Positions 43,548 through 55,892 are shown, counted from the first letter of the stretch. The stretch is DNA of 64,000 nt from Xenoacremonium recifei (GCA_012184525.1 WOFQ01000014.1:372001-436000); one strand, 5' to 3'. Numbers and translations are program-made. The notes: generated by a model not told the origin, from the letters alone.

Positions 43548-45193
43548 ATGACGAAGGAAGTCGCGATTGTCGACAAGAAGAAGGGGGAGGACGAGTACAC
43601 CATCAAGCCCCAGGCCGTGACACCTGCCGTTGACACGAGCTCGTGGCCTCTGCTCCTCAAGAACTACGACCGACGTGAGTGACGACGGCCTCAATTCCTC
43701 GCTGCTGTTGAGCCTGGAGAATTGCGTGACTGACTCAATGCAGTGCTTGTGCGAACCGGTCACTTCACCCCGATCCCCAATGGATGCTCCCCGTTGAAGC
43801 GCGACATCAAGTCGTACATCAGCTCCGGTGTCATCAACCTCGACAAGCCCTCGAACCCCTCCTCCCACGAGGTCGTTGCTTGGGTCAAGCGGATTCTTCG
43901 GTTTGTAAATGCCTGTGTTGTCCATGGAAGCGCAGTTTTCTGACAAAGTCTTGATGCAGATGTGAAAAGACCGGCCACAGCGGTACCCTCGATCCCAAGG
44001 TCACCGGATGCTTGATTGTCTGCATCGACCGCGCGACTCGTCTCGTCAAGTCCCAGCAGGGAGCCGGAAAGGAGTACGTGGCTGTCATCCGCCTCCACGA
44101 CAAGCTGCCCGGCGGCCAGGCCCAGTTCGCCCGTGCCCTCGAGACCCTGACCGGAGCCCTGTTCCAGCGCCCCCCGCTGATCTCGGCCGTCAAGCGCCAG
44201 CTCCGTATCCGAACCATCCACGAGAGCAAGCTCATCGAGTTCGACAATGACCGACACCTGGGTGTGTTCTGGGTGAGCTGCGAGGCGGGTACCTACATCC
44301 GAACCCTCTGCGTGCACCTGGGTCTGCTCCTGGGAGTCGGTGCCCACATGCAGGAGCTTCGACGTGTTCGAAGTGGTGCTATGGATGAGACGAAGGGTCT
44401 GGTCACGCTGCACGACGTGCTTGACGCGCAGTGGATGATGGACAACACTCGCGACGAGTCGTACCTCCGAAAGGTCATTTCCCCTCTGGAGACTCTGCTG
44501 GTTTCTTACAAGCGACTTGTCGTCAAGGACAGCGCTGTCAATGCTGTGTGCTACGGTGCCAAGCTGATGCTTCCTGGTCTCCTCCGATATGGTATGTTGT
44601 GTCTCTTGACTTTCACACTTTCTACAGCTGCTAACGAATGAACAGAGGCGGGCATTGAGCACCACGAGGAGGTCGTCCTCATGACCACCAAGGGCGAGGC
44701 CATTGCTATCGGCATTGCGCAGATGTCCACGGTGGAGATGTCGACCTGCGACCACGGTGTTGTTGCCAAGGTCAAGCGATGCATCATGGAGCGTGACCTG
44801 TACCCCCGACGATGGGGTCTCGGCCCCGTGGCCCTGGAGAAGAAGAAGCTCAAGGCTGATGGCAAGCTCGACAAGTACGGCCGACCAAACGATGCCACGC
44901 CGGCCAAGTGGACCACCGAGTACCAGGACTTCAGCGCGACGGATGCCGGGGCTGCTGCTGCTGCTGCGGCGGCTCCTCCTACTCCTCAGAAGCCTGCCGA
45001 GGATGTGAAGATGGATGGCACGCCGGACTCGCCTGCGCCCGCGGACGACGGCAAGGACAAGAAGCGAAAGAAGCACGATGGTGAGACTGCCGAGGAGAAG
45101 GCTGAGCGGAAACGAAGAAAGGCGGAGAAGAAGGCTGCCAAGGCCGCGAAGAAGGCGGCCAAGGGCGAACCCATGGATGACGACAGCGACTAA
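43548..45193 (+). CDS. CBF5: H/ACA snoRNP pseudouridine synthase (dyskerin)
   Basis: Catalyses RNA-guided uridine to pseudouridine change in rRNA and snRNA within H/ACA particles in the nucleolus. Exons 43548-43674, 43744-43900, 43960-44591 and 44646-45193 give 487 residues, as expected. The dyskerin N-terminal block is present (VDTSSWPLLLKNYDRLLVRT). The catalytic Asp106 lies in HSGTLDPKVTG, rebuilt across intron 2. Further TruB blocks are GAGKEYVAVIRLHD, RPPLISAVKRQLRIRTI and CEAGTYIRTLCVHLG. A PUA domain follows (KDSAVNAVCYGAKLMLPGLL to MTTKGEAIAIGIAQM). The tail is Lys/Ala/Glu-rich (KKAAKAAKKAAK), a typical nucleolar tail. A 488-codon frame antisense to it is a codon-bias shadow. Confidence 0.97.
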
Positions 45194-46234
45194 GGAGGGG
45201 GACGTAGAGGATTCCCTGGATACCACGGAAGTCGGGATTGTTCATATGGGGGCACGGTTTCTGCTCAGCTGTACCATATCGGTAGATGCTTTTTCTCTGT
45301 CTGCTGCTGCTTCGTTCTGTCATTGGGGAAAAAAACCGGCGTTTGGATGGAAAGATTTTTCATGGGAGGAGTAGGTAGACGACTCACAATGCGAAAGACG
45401 GTCACCGAAAGCATGCTATCCTGGATTGACAATCGATCGTATCGTATGTGCCGACGACCCGACGTCACGGCCTCTCGCCCGCCAAGGAGGGATGTGCAGA
45501 GATTTGCAGAGCTTGTGCCTCGCCGGTCTGGTTGGCTGCCCAGCTGAGTGAGCCGTCTAGTCTGGAACCGGCCCTGAAACGTGAAACAAGTTCGGAAGGG
45601 ATCGCTTCCCTGCAAGCCATGCGCTGGCAGCGTCTCGATCCACGAGATTTCCAGCCCAGACGTGGCCCAGAATTTGAACTGCGACGTCACTCCCGCCTGG
45701 GCTCAGGCTGAAGCGGCGGTATGCTCGGAGCCCGGCCCCTGTAAAGTTTCCGGGCCTTATCTCACATATGCAATGCTTACACCCACGGCGAAATTGGCCC
45801 ATGTTATGCCTCGTGGTGTTTGCCAAGCTGCTGCGAAAGTGTTTGCAGAGCACATGAAACGGCGCTACGGTGCATCCTGGCGGCGTGGATGATGACTTGG
45901 TGAGGTCTGACTGGATGCGTGCCTGGTGACGGGGCACGTTGTGAGGGTTGCGGTTCCTGGATGGTGGCATGGCCAGCTGTTCCCTCTCATCTCCATCACC
46001 CTGTTTTTGGGGCCTGCGGTACTTATCTTGTTCATGCTCTACGGGATGGGTCGGTGTCGTCGTTGTGCTTGTGCTCCGGGTTGGGTTGTCTAGTTTGGCT
46101 CGGTGGAGGAGATATGGAGCTTGGTGAGGCGAGTATAAAGACGTCATGGAGGGACGACGATGATGATCGCGGGAGGCCGAGGGGAGATATCAGAGTTGCC
46201 AGAGCCTCAATTCCGGCTGCAGACTCACTTTACC
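45194..46234. other. Intergenic region CBF5 / GH43
   Basis: A 1.0-kb region holding the CBF5 3' end and the GH43 promoter. No gene supported; frames up to 196 codons on the minus strand (45557-46147) lack any recognised content. Confidence 0.5.
46134..46140 (+). promoter_or_regulatory. TATA box of the GH43 gene
   Basis: TATAAAG, 95 bp before the predicted ATG at 46235, a usual spacing for a TATA-type promoter of a regulated secreted enzyme. Confidence 0.45.
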
Positions 46235-47248
46235 ATGGCTTCGTTGTCTTCACTTGCGCGGGTGCTTGCGGCGGCGCTGCTGCTGCTGGTCCCGTCTACA
46301 TCAGCCCTACCTTCACGCTTACACTCTGCCCCTGTTGAAGATGCTGCTCGTTGTCTTACCTTGAGATTCTCCCAACCCTCTGCCTCGTCGTCTCTTAGCT
46401 CTCGCGATAGTGGTGACTGGGCGCCGGCCATCAATGCCAACTTCCCAGACCCGTGCATCGTCCAGGATGGCGACACATACTATGCCTTTGCGACTGGAGG
46501 CAACGGTCACCACATCCAGATTGCCTCCGCCTCAGACCCCTTTGGCAATTGGACGCTGCACGATGCAGACATGCTGCCAGAGAAAGGCTGGACCTCGGGC
46601 GTCAACTACTGGGCGCCGGACGTCATCCCGCTGGACAACGGCAACTGGGTGATGTTCTTCTCGGGCGACATGCCGAACCTAGGCAGGCACTGCATCGGCG
46701 TGGCCCGCTCGCCGAACATCACCGGGCCCTACACAATGGATTCGTCTCCCATCGTCTGCCCAACCGCCCAAGGCGGCGCCGTCGACGCCTCGTGGTTCGA
46801 ATGGGACGGCGAGCCGTACCTGACGTGGAAAGTCGACGGCAACACCATCCGCGGCCCCGACCCCAAGACGCCGCTCATGGCGCAGCGCATCTCGGCCGAC
46901 GCGCGCAGCATGATCGGCGAGGCTTCGGTGCTGCTGCATCGCATCGCCGACGAGGGCAAGAACATCGAGGCGCCGGACCTGGTGGCGCTGCCGGACGGCG
47001 CGGGCACGGCGCTGTTCTACAGCAGCCACTTCTTCAACACGGCGGCGTACGATGTGCGGTATGCGCTGGCCGACACGGTGCTGGGCCCGTATACGAGGGC
47101 GGCTTCTCCCTTGTTGGAGTCGCCGGAGTATGGGCTGGATGGGCCGGGCGGGTGGCAGAGTTTGAAGAACGGCAACATCGGGGTGTTTCACAGTTGGTGT
47201 CGGGAGCATACGCGGTGCATGTATGTGGTTGAGTATACGTTCACTTGA
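46235..47248 (+). CDS. Secreted glycoside hydrolase family 43 enzyme
   Basis: A plant-polysaccharide enzyme; GH43 members cut alpha-L-arabinofuranosyl or beta-D-xylosyl links. Intronless, 337 residues, with a signal peptide ~1-25 (LARVLAAALLLLVPSTSA). The catalytic set of the five-bladed propeller fold is visible: Asp as base in NANFPDPCIV, Asp in GGAVDASWF as pKa modulator and Glu as acid in NIEAPDLV. Other family parts are WAPDVIPLDNG, YLTWKVDGN and FYSSHFFN. Two NxS/T sequons are present. Substrate cannot be told from sequence alone; arabinanase or arabinofuranosidase are the likely choices. The start at 46235 is set by the signal peptide; an ATG 75 bp upstream would bury it. Confidence 0.9.
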   Translation: MASLSSLARVLAAALLLLVPSTSALPSRLHSAPVEDAARCLTLRFSQPSASSSLSSRDSGDWAPAINANFPDPCIVQDGDTYYAFATGGNGHHIQIASASDPFGNWTLHDADMLPEKGWTSGVNYWAPDVIPLDNGNWVMFFSGDMPNLGRHCIGVARSPNITGPYTMDSSPIVCPTAQGGAVDASWFEWDGEPYLTWKVDGNTIRGPDPKTPLMAQRISADARSMIGEASVLLHRIADEGKNIEAPDLVALPDGAGTALFYSSHFFNTAAYDVRYALADTVLGPYTRAASPLLESPEYGLDGPGGWQSLKNGNIGVFHSWCREHTRCMYVVEYTFT

Positions 47249-48247
47249 GGGGAGAGTGGTTGGGGATTTTGCTTGATTGGTGTTTGGGGTTTGATATCCC
47301 GTGATCAGGGAGGATTTGGGATAGACGGGCGTCCGACTTCGGATGTCGCATAGAACGGAAGGCACACACGGGCTCGGTCCCGACTTCCACGCTTCACAGG
47401 AAAGGAAAATAAAACAAACATCTTCTAGTCGACTCACGTGCAGGTGCATGATTGCTTTCATCTCACACCCTGCTTGCCCTTCCGTCTTCATCATCCCATC
47501 TCCAGCCCATCTCATCTGATCTGCCCAAGCTCCATCGCCAGCTGCCGCCTCCCGAAGCCATCTAAAAATAAGCGCCCACCCCTGTAGCGCCTTCCCGCCA
47601 ACGACATCCCAGCATCTCGCGCCCCGGCCGCTCATTCGTCGAAACGCTCCGTCTGCAACTTCACGATATCCTCCCGTCTAAGCGCCCGTCTCCCGTCTGC
47701 GCAAACAGATTCGCTCCGATTGGCGTGTCCCTCGGATTGGAGCTGATGCTACGTGAGCTGGAGCGTTTGCGAGGGGACGGGCTTTGCCTGACTGGGTTTG
47801 GACTCTGCTATGGCAAGACGTCGAATGCAGGTGATGGAGAGGCTGGGCGGCAGCTGTCGAAATATTGGTTTGCGCGTCTTGTCTCCTCCAGTGAGGATCT
47901 TTCGGATATACGGGGTCCTTAGGCGTGGTTGTTCGAGTTGAAGAATCATCTCATCGCCTGCCTCTTTTCTCCTTCCAGCTCCCATCCCGTTTCACTTCCC
48001 GTCCCGTCTTCATCCCAGGCCTCCCCTCCTATTTTCGTTTGTTCTTCTTGCTGTGTCCTTCGTGTAGCGATTATAATTACGAGCATGATCTGAAGTGTCT
48101 GGCACCCTTCGGTCTTTCTCCCTCTATCTCTCTCTTATAACTCGTCTCCTCCATTTCTGGAGGTTTCAGATCTGGCCTACATCCCAGTGGCCACTTGAAC
48201 ATCCACTCCCAACAGCAGAGACGACCAACAGCAGTTGAAAGCCCACC
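47249..48247. other. Intergenic region GH43 / paralogue C
   Basis: A 1.0-kb region with no supported gene. The last ~250 bases are C/T-rich, as for a fungal promoter and leader. Confidence 0.55.
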
Positions 48248-49684
48248 ATGGCCTGCCGATCACCACTCTCGCTGCTCAATGCATCATTGCTCCTCACAGC
48301 ATCTCTTCTGTCTCTGGTCTCTGGTCTGCAGGTCACTCCCAACTCGCCATGCTCGGACTTCTGCATCGACTCCCTGTCGCTCGACACGTCGGACCCAAAC
48401 TCGTCTACAACCAACAGCAGCGACATCGTCTGCCTCGACACGGACTTTGCTCAGAAAGCTACTGGTCAGAAGTTCCAACAGTGTCTGAGTTGTCTCCAGG
48501 ACAGCGAATTTCATCAGGGCGACGAGAATGACCAGGATTGGTTTTTGTGTAAGTCTTCAAAGATGAGTGCTCTAAATGGCATATCTAATGTCTCTTTCCA
48601 CAGACAACTTGCGGTATGCTTTCGACTACTGCGTCTTCGCGTACCCTAACGCGTCAAACGTGGGATCCAATCCCTGTATGACCTCGGAGGCCTGCGGTCC
48701 CCTCACGGAGGCCCTTGAGGAGGGTCTCCTGGACCTGTCCAACAGGACACAGTTTGGTTATTGTGAGATCGACAACAAGGCCATGCTCAGCCAAGACCTG
48801 GTGGAACAATGCCGCTCTTGCGTTCAGGCAGACGAGTCACACAACTATGTTGCAAACTGTAAGTTGACGTCGCGCCTCGGTGTTCAAATCATGTAGCTGA
48901 CATTAGTCGTCTAGTCCTGGTTGCTCTAGAAGCCGGCTGTGAGCAGAAACCAGCCGTAGGAACTCTCATCGGTCTAAACGAAACTGTCTTCAGCGACACA
49001 ACCGTCGAAATCACTAGCCCATCCACCTCATCAAGTGCAGAATCTACTTCAAAGCTTCCCAACACCTCGATCGCTGCCATCGTCATCAGCATCGGAGTCT
49101 TTCTTCTTTTCACTGCTGGCTGCGTCTTCATGCAGTGCCGCAAGCGCAAGAACCGCAACAAGCTCTCTCGTCGTCGCATTCGCGCATCATCGTTGAGCTT
49201 CTGGTGTCAGACACGCCTGTCTCGACGCCAGTCTGGGTTCCGAAACATTGATGAGGGAGTGTCGGCCTTTGAGAAGCAATACACGGGCACTGGCGCTGGC
49301 ACCACCGCTAACAGGGCATCGTTCTGGAACCCCAAGAGCGCCATGCACAACCTCACAAACATCACGACCAACTCTGTTCCCCAACCATCCAACATTTACT
49401 CTCCCAATGTCATCTCCCCAGATGACTACACCACTCCCATGTCTGCCGTCTCTGTCCGATCCAATGCACCGCTCCTGTACGGGAAGACCGCAGCCTCACC
49501 CCAGGTGCCGTCTCCTGATACCTCACGCGACAAGAGGTTTGAGGCGGGCCTGCAGTGGGAGGAGCAGCCAGTCGCTGGATCAAGGGATATCATGCGCAAG
49601 AAGGGTGCTTGGGGGGTCGTAGCGCCGGTCGAGACGCGGAACGTCCAGACCTCGTTCCCGCCGCCCCCAAAGAAAGAGTTCTAG
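48248..49684 (+). CDS. 12-Cys type I membrane protein, paralogue C
   Basis: Function unknown; third member of the family. Exons 48248-48548, 48604-48858 and 48915-49684 give 441 residues. A signal peptide covers ~1-27. The ectodomain has the same 12 cysteines (CSDFC, IVC, CLSC, DYC, NPC, EAC, GYC, CRSC, AGC) and the blocks DNLRYAFDYC and LVALEAGCEQKP. The membrane helix is ~237-259 (SIAAIVISIGVFLLFTAGCV), followed by RKRKNRNK and a ~180-residue Ser/Thr/Asn-rich tail. It is closer to paralogue A (12740) than to B, sharing SDIVCLD and the Lys in CEQKP. Both introns sit at the positions seen in A and B. Many Asn sequons suggest a glycosylated surface protein. Confidence 0.85.
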
Positions 49685-50129
49685 ATGATGACTGTTTGGG
49701 AAATAACTTGTTTGGGAACGACACGATGTTTTTAGCGTTTGGCGTTGTATTTAGGATGACGACAGATGGTGTTCCGGTCACCTCGGATGTGTTTGAGAAT
49801 CTAAATGCCTTTAATAATACCCATCACATGAGATATGCACTGTACGCTTCATTTTCCTGTGACATGAACAACAATGTCCCGTCGTTATACTGTATTCATT
49901 TCCACTCGTTTGCCGTGTCTATCTTGAGGCAGCCATTCTACCAATCACTAATGAACCCTGCTCGCCTGCCTCCCCTAACCTTCCATCCAATGCCACGGGT
50001 ATCTCCACGCGAGAACCGCTCGAATGCTCTGCTCGCAGCCAAAAAAAACAAGCCTGACTCATGAAAAAAAAAAAAAGGAAAGAAAGCAAATAACAGAACG
50101 TATCCTTCCTTTGCCTGAACGCCAAAATA
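49685..50129. other. Convergent intergenic region paralogue C / SAC3
   Basis: A spacer with the 3' ends of two convergent genes and a poly-A run at 50064-50078. No gene seen. Confidence 0.6.
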
Positions 50130-53100
50130 TTACACATCCCGCTCGTAGGGCGTCGAGCCGCGGCTCTGGATCTCGCCCTGCAGCCGCTCGTTCTGCTCGC
50201 GGAACCACGACGTGCCCTCCTCCATCTCCTCGCGCATAGCGCGGAGCTCGCTGATGAGGTTGGCAGCGTCGCTGAGGACGCGTTTGTGGGCGCTGGTCCC
50301 GGAATCGTCATGGTTGTCATCGTCGTCGGAGGGGCGTTTGCGCTTGTTCTTGGTTGCGAGCGGCGACGTGAGGTCGGGGGGAGAGTGGTGGGCGGGATTG
50401 GAGATGGAAGCGCGACGAGCGGCGACGGGGAGTGGCGGGGGGCTCATCGAGCCGAGGGCCGAGTAGGGCTTCTTGTTCTTGGACTGGTACATCTCGTCGG
50501 CGAGGGATTTGGGCACGGCGGTGCCGTCGGGGAGTTGGACGATGCCCATGGCTTTGAGGCGCCATCGCTCGGAGGCCATGCTGCGAGGCTCGGGCGGGCT
50601 GGACGACTCGCGGGAGGACATGGGCGGGAGGGAGCGGCGGAAGTTGGACCCTGTGGATGAGCTGCGCAGGAATTGATCCCGCAGCGCCTGGGTCTTGGAG
50701 CCTCCCCTGACAGACCGGGACTGCGCACTACTGACAGAGCCGGCTGTAGATGGGGCCTTGTTCACAATCTTCGCGATGACCTCTTCCTCATTCGGCAGCC
50801 CGGACAGGACCCCTGAAGCCAGGAGGGCGGTTTGAGCCTGGCGTTTGCTGACCTTGCGGTGTCTCATGAAGTCTCGGAGTTCCTTCTCATGGTCGATCTC
50901 GGCTAGCTCAGCCTTCTCGCGTGCGGCCTGTCTCGCAGCCCGTTTGCGTTGCTCAGCTTGTGCTGCCCACTGCGCCTCGCGGTACGCTCTCATTTGCTCC
51001 CGGCCGCTGCGACGCAATTCGCTGAGTCGCAACCCTCGCGCAATCTCTCTCCACCGATAGAAGTACTTGACCGAGATGCTGCGAACTCGAAAAGCGTCCG
51101 CCTCTGCTTTGAGCCTTGCATCCTCCTCTTTCCGCCTTTGTTCTTCCTTCTCTGCCTCGAACTTGGTGAAGACATCTTGCAGGATATTATCCAACATAAA
51201 TACTTGGAATTCTTCCAGCAACCCTTGATCGGCTGTCACGAACCACTTTGTGAAATCTCCCAATAGATCTCGAGGTGGCTTGGGTGGTTTCGGTGGTTCA
51301 AATGGTGGGAGACTGGCCGCCTTTTGCGGCTCGGGAGATTGTGAGAATACTGTAGAAGTCCTGAGGGGACTTGGATTCGATGGCTGTGTCGAAAATTGAG
51401 GCGGTACCGACTTCAACTGGAATTTCGCGGTCGGAGGCGCCGAGGGTGGATTAGGGGCTGTTGGGAGAGGACTCTGCCCCGGCACGGCTGGAGCTGCCGT
51501 GGGCTTATCTTGATTCGGTTCAACATTGATAGCGGATGCAGGTACCGAAGGTTGAAAGCTCGGGATGCTTGCTGCTGGAGGGGTTGATGTTTGCGGCGTG
51601 GGAGGTGTGAAACTGAACGCGGGTGCCTTCGTCGGCTCGGGTAGCTTGGCAGGCAAACTTTGAGACTCTGAACCCTGTGCTGTAGGGGGTTGACCAAATG
51701 GAGTGACACCGACTCCGTTTGAGAGTGAGGGAGCGGAGAAAGGGCTGGCATTTGAAAAGGGAGAAATGGAGGTGATTGAAGGCGTATCGTTGGTTGGCTT
51801 CGGTGCCTCCTTTGGAGCCTGAGCAAAGGGGTTTGTCGCTGATGGTGGAGCAGAGACAGGCTCAGCTCGACGCGCAAATGGGTTCGGCGAGGTACCATTA
51901 GTTGAGGGCTTTGCAACATCTGTCTCATTTAATGTCTTCGGCGCGAAAGGATTGGCCGCAGGCGCATTGTTGGTCGGGGCAAATGCGGAGGCAAAGGGAT
52001 TCGGTGATGATGTCTTGGGTTGTTCCGGCTTAGAGCTCGAGGGCTGTACACTTCCACCAAAGCTTGTCCCTATATCATGAGTAGGTTAGGAAAACTGGCC
52101 TGATCCCTCGAAAAATATGATTCTCGAGTCACAGCTTCAAGGGTTCCCCATGTCGACTTATTGAAGAACATGCGACATTCCGAATGCCCGAAAGAACCCA
52201 AGAGGGCGACTGTAGTATCTTCGAGATAATTGTTGAAAGAAGGATCGAAACTTACCTGATTGGCCAGTCGGAAAATCCTTACTTTCCGAATCTGACACAA
52301 AAAGACTCTCTTCAGTCGTACCATTAGTTGCCGGCTTGAAAACAGTGCCTTTTGAAGCCTCATAGACGGTCATGTGAATCAGCTCGGGAAGAGGTCTGGA
52401 GCTGCGCTTCCTCTCTACCAAACTTCGCGAGAACTGATGTTGTAGTCGGTGATGGGGCAACGCTCGTCGGTTATCTAAGATGAGATATTGACTGCCAGGG
52501 TCGTGGGGGTTATCTCCTGGGCCGAATTTGAAGTCGTGGAGTTCAGCAAACTCAATCGCCTCCTGAATCGTATCAAATCGAAGAAAGTTGTTGAGGACCT
52601 GAGCTGTCACATCCTTTGACGTATCCTTCGGCCGAGCCAAGGCTCTCTTTACGTTGGTTAGGATCGAACGTCGGAGATGAGGAAAATGACATTCTGCGAA
52701 ACAGGCCATGGTGTAGGAAACGCTTGGATCCTCCAAGATCCGGAAGAATGAGTTGAACGCGGCGGAAGCCGCCAATGAAGGCGCATCCTTCAACGGACCA
52801 TGGAAATCGGTGGTGTTCTGTAGAGCTTCAACGAGAGAAACGGCAGTTCTGATTTGGTCAGAATCTCTCCATAGACTTGACCTCCATTGCCGTTGTAGCG
52901 TTTCCATGATGCTAGGGTCGGAGGCGTGGAAAAGGAGGTAGTAAGCTCTGAACTCGGCTTCGTTCTCGCACGTAACACCTTGGTTGTTGCAGTCGTCGTA
53001 GAGGTCTCGTAGGGAGAGAAGCGCCTTTCCAAGCTGTTCCAGCTCCTGCTGCTCGACAAAGTCCTCGGGTCCCTTGCCGGCTTCCGAAAGGAGATGGAGT

Positions 53101-54176
53101 GATGTGACGTGGAATCTGGCGATGTTCTCCAACACATACACCTGTGTTTTCATCTCCTCAGGGGTCATGGTGGAGAAGAAGGTGAAGTCCCGACGAATCG
53201 CCCGTGTTCGGTCCCAGAGGAAGCCATGAAGAGTCGGCAGATTTCCATCGTTTCGTAGCAGATCGTCGATCAGATAGTCGAGGGTTCGTCGAAGCGCGGG
53301 AACAGACCGTACGTCCATAGGCAACGGTGCCTCCTGGCCAGCAGCCGAACGCGCCAGCTTCTTGATCATGCGAGGGGTGCTGACGAACGTCGTCTTTGGG
53401 TCCTTCTCCGGCTGGTGCACGTCGTTCTCGGTTATGCGCGTGATCTTCTCGTACTCGGGGCACATGTCCTCGCAAATGCCCTTGAAATCGATAGCATCCT
53501 GTAGCGTCTTCCGTTTCGTAGGGTCGTCGATTATACCGGCTTTGGTGAGAGATGCGCGCACCCTGTCGCGGTATGACTCGTACTTCTCGCGGAACTTGGA
53601 CATCTGCGCCTTGTGCTTGGGGTTACCGGGCTGCGACGGCCATGATGGCGGACCGATCTTATCCTGCCTCAACTGCTCATACACTTTCCTAGCGTGCGGA
53701 TCATTCGAGTTGATGGCGGGCGCGTCGGGGGTCGATCCGTTACTTGACGAGGAGCTGGGTCGTGAATCTTGACTTTCGTCGTCTGGCGAAGGGGCAAACG
53801 GGTTGAAGGGCGAACCGCGCGTGCCCGCTGCCTTCGTCTGTGTTTTCAAATCGCCATTATTGAAGTGCACCTTTTTCGACTCCGTGGGTTTCCGCTTCTT
53901 GTCGTCGCCTTGCTTCCCGCGCGCGTCCGTCAGGAACGGGTTGTTGAACTTCTGCTGCTTGTTCTCATTGTCGCTTTGATCGGCCTGCCGACCGTTCCGT
54001 TTCGACCGCTTCGTCCGCGACGAGTCGCTTGCACCATCGGCGCCAGATGAGCCTCCGTCTCCTTGATTGTTGGTCGCGAAAGGGTTGAACGCTGGAGGAT
54101 TGCTCCGCGACGGCTGACCGAAGATCGACGCCGCAGACATCATCAGGCTTGATGGTGCAACGGACGTCGCAGTCAT
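50130..54176 (-). CDS. SAC3: SAC3/GANP nuclear mRNA export factor (TREX-2 scaffold)
   Basis: The scaffold of TREX-2, which links transcription to mRNA export at the nuclear pore. Exons 52256-54176 and 50130-52069 flank a 186-nt intron with a CCTAAC branch box; splicing gives 1286 residues. The N-terminal ~130 residues carry spaced NPF motifs, as in export-receptor binding regions. The SAC3/GANP domain starts near residue 230 with KGICEDMCPEYE and runs through RRTLDYLIDDLL and HGFLWDRTRAIRRDF to about residue 600. A linker full of NPFA repeats spans the junction. The CID helix region follows (FEAEKEEQRRKEEDARLKAE, then YFYRWREIARGLRLS), the expected Cdc31/Sus1 binding part. The start is uncertain: an in-frame ATG at 54320 has better context and would add 48 residues. 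Confidence 0.9.
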
Positions 54177-54593
54177 TGAGAGACTCGTTCCAACATGAGG
54201 GAGGAGCCTTTGCCGGAGGGAGGTTTCGCGAGGTGAGGCGGCAGACAAAGGCGGCAGAAATAGACGGTGGTTCGTTTGTTCTTCAACAATAGACGGCAAT
54301 TGGAGGAGCTGCGTTACCATTCTGGGGAAGCTTTTGCTATTGAGACTCAGCGCGGCTCCACCACGTGACCTCGATTTCCCCAGCCATCTCACTTATGCGC
54401 TCAGCTTCAGCTGACTCTGGGCTGACTCTCAGTTCAAGGCTCGTTCGAATTTCAGAAGACATTTTGACCGAAAAGTAAAATCATGTTTGGCATTGGTTCG
54501 TTAACGCAAAGATGGCCCAAAATTTTCCCAACCAGAAACAAAAGGAAAGGCTCGTGGTATATCATCATCCTCTCGCAACCCTTTTCTCTCCTC
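54177..54593. other. SAC3 promoter and LTV1 3' end
   Basis: A 417-bp spacer between two minus-strand genes. It contains in-frame upstream codons of SAC3 and no separate gene. Confidence 0.55.
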
Positions 54594-55892
54594 CTAGGCA
54601 TATCCCTTTCGACCTCGGATCCGCGCCGGGCCAAGCCCTTTTCGAATCTCGTCCAATTGCTCGAGGCCGGTCTGGGCCTTATTCTTCTTGTTTGTCCTCT
54701 TTCCAGGCTTGGTGTATCCACCCAAGAATTCGTCCAGAATTCCATCAAAGTCACTTCGGATTGGTCCCTCCACAGTAGAAACGGCTGACACGGCTGACAT
54801 GGACTGCATGTCATCAAACTCCTCGGTGTACGCCTCCTCTATCTTGTCGAACCTGGCATCAAGGAGATTCATCTGCTCTGTCCGCACGAGAGACGAGGAG
54901 GTCATCGAGTAGCTCGATGCATCTGTCAAGGCGCCCTTTCTCTTCTTCCGCCTACCACCGTTAGTGGTCATGGTCCAGTTCGACTGCATCTCGGACTGCG
55001 CGGGTGCAGGTTGGGCTCGACTGCTCTTCTGTTCCTTCTTGAATTGCTTGAAGTCCTCCATCCAATCTTGTGATGGACCCTCCTCGGGTTGTTCTGCTGG
55101 CGCCTTAACGAGCTCCGGAACCGTATCTTCTTTGTACTCCTTGGTGGGTTTGGCTGTGTCATCGGACTCCCAACCCTCGTCTTCGTCGTAGTAGTCCTGT
55201 GTTTCGTCAAACTCGTAATCGTCGAGCTCTCGTCCGTCCTTGGCCAGCTGCTGGAAGATATCCTCGTCGTCATCTACGTACTCATCATCGTCCAGGGCTT
55301 CCAGGACCTCTCGCAGGCGAGGATCCATGTCGGGTTGGAAGCCCCTGATTGAATCAGGGACATCTTGTTGCGCCTCGTAGGTTACTCGGGTAAGATTTTT
55401 CGATGGCAGCATCTCTTCGTCTAGGATGTCTTGCGACTTCTGAACGAGGTCCAGTTTCTTCAACGCATCTTCTAGCGATTCCTTCTGCTTCCCTTTGCCC
55501 TTGTTGGCAGTTGCTGTGGACTCGATAAACACGACCTCCCCAGCCCCCGAGTTCAGATCTCGTAGATGTTGCATGTAGTCGTATTCGGTATCGTCGAAGT
55601 ACACGCCATATTCGGCCGCCTCGCCTTCGTTGGCACGGATGCTCTCTGCCTCGTAACCCAGCTCCGAGACTAGATCGTCCAGGTGCTTCTCCTTAGATGG
55701 GCCTCCCTTCTGCTGGACAGGGTTGAGCACCATCGAGGGCGCGGATTCGTCGTGGATGAGCGGATCATTTTGCGGTCGATGCACCAGCGTGAAGTGCTGG
55801 GCAGTCTTCTTGTCTCTGGCAAACGGGGGTCAATGGAGGCTCATAGAGTTACCACGTTTGACGATGACTTACATCCACTTTCCCTTGACCAT
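54594..55892 (-). CDS. LTV1: Ltv1, 40S subunit biogenesis and export factor
   Basis: Binds late pre-40S particles and helps position Rps3 before release by casein kinase phosphorylation. Exon 1 is only 20 nt (55873-55892, encoding MVKGKW plus part of Ile); exon 2 is 54594-55815. The protein has 413 residues. The start MVKGKWIDKKTAQHFTLVHR is typical of the family. Then come DDTEYDYMQHLRDLN, the acidic central region (EALDDDEYVDDDEDIF, DEDEGWESDD) and the conserved C-terminal block with SSSLVRTEQMNLLDARFDKI and FDGILDEFLGGY. The 57-nt intron has an unusual acceptor order: a CCAG at 55816 gives the frame. It shares a 407-bp divergent promoter with LSG1. Confidence 0.93.

Noticed and set aside
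43760..45226. 488-codon open frame on the minus strand opposite CBF5
   Set aside because: A shadow of a highly biased gene: repeated LLL, RRR and SSS, no motifs, and CBF5 is unmistakable on the other strand.
46453..47232. 259-codon + frame overlapping GH43
   Set aside because: His/Arg-rich shift of the GH43 frame; GH43 has signal peptide and full catalytic set.
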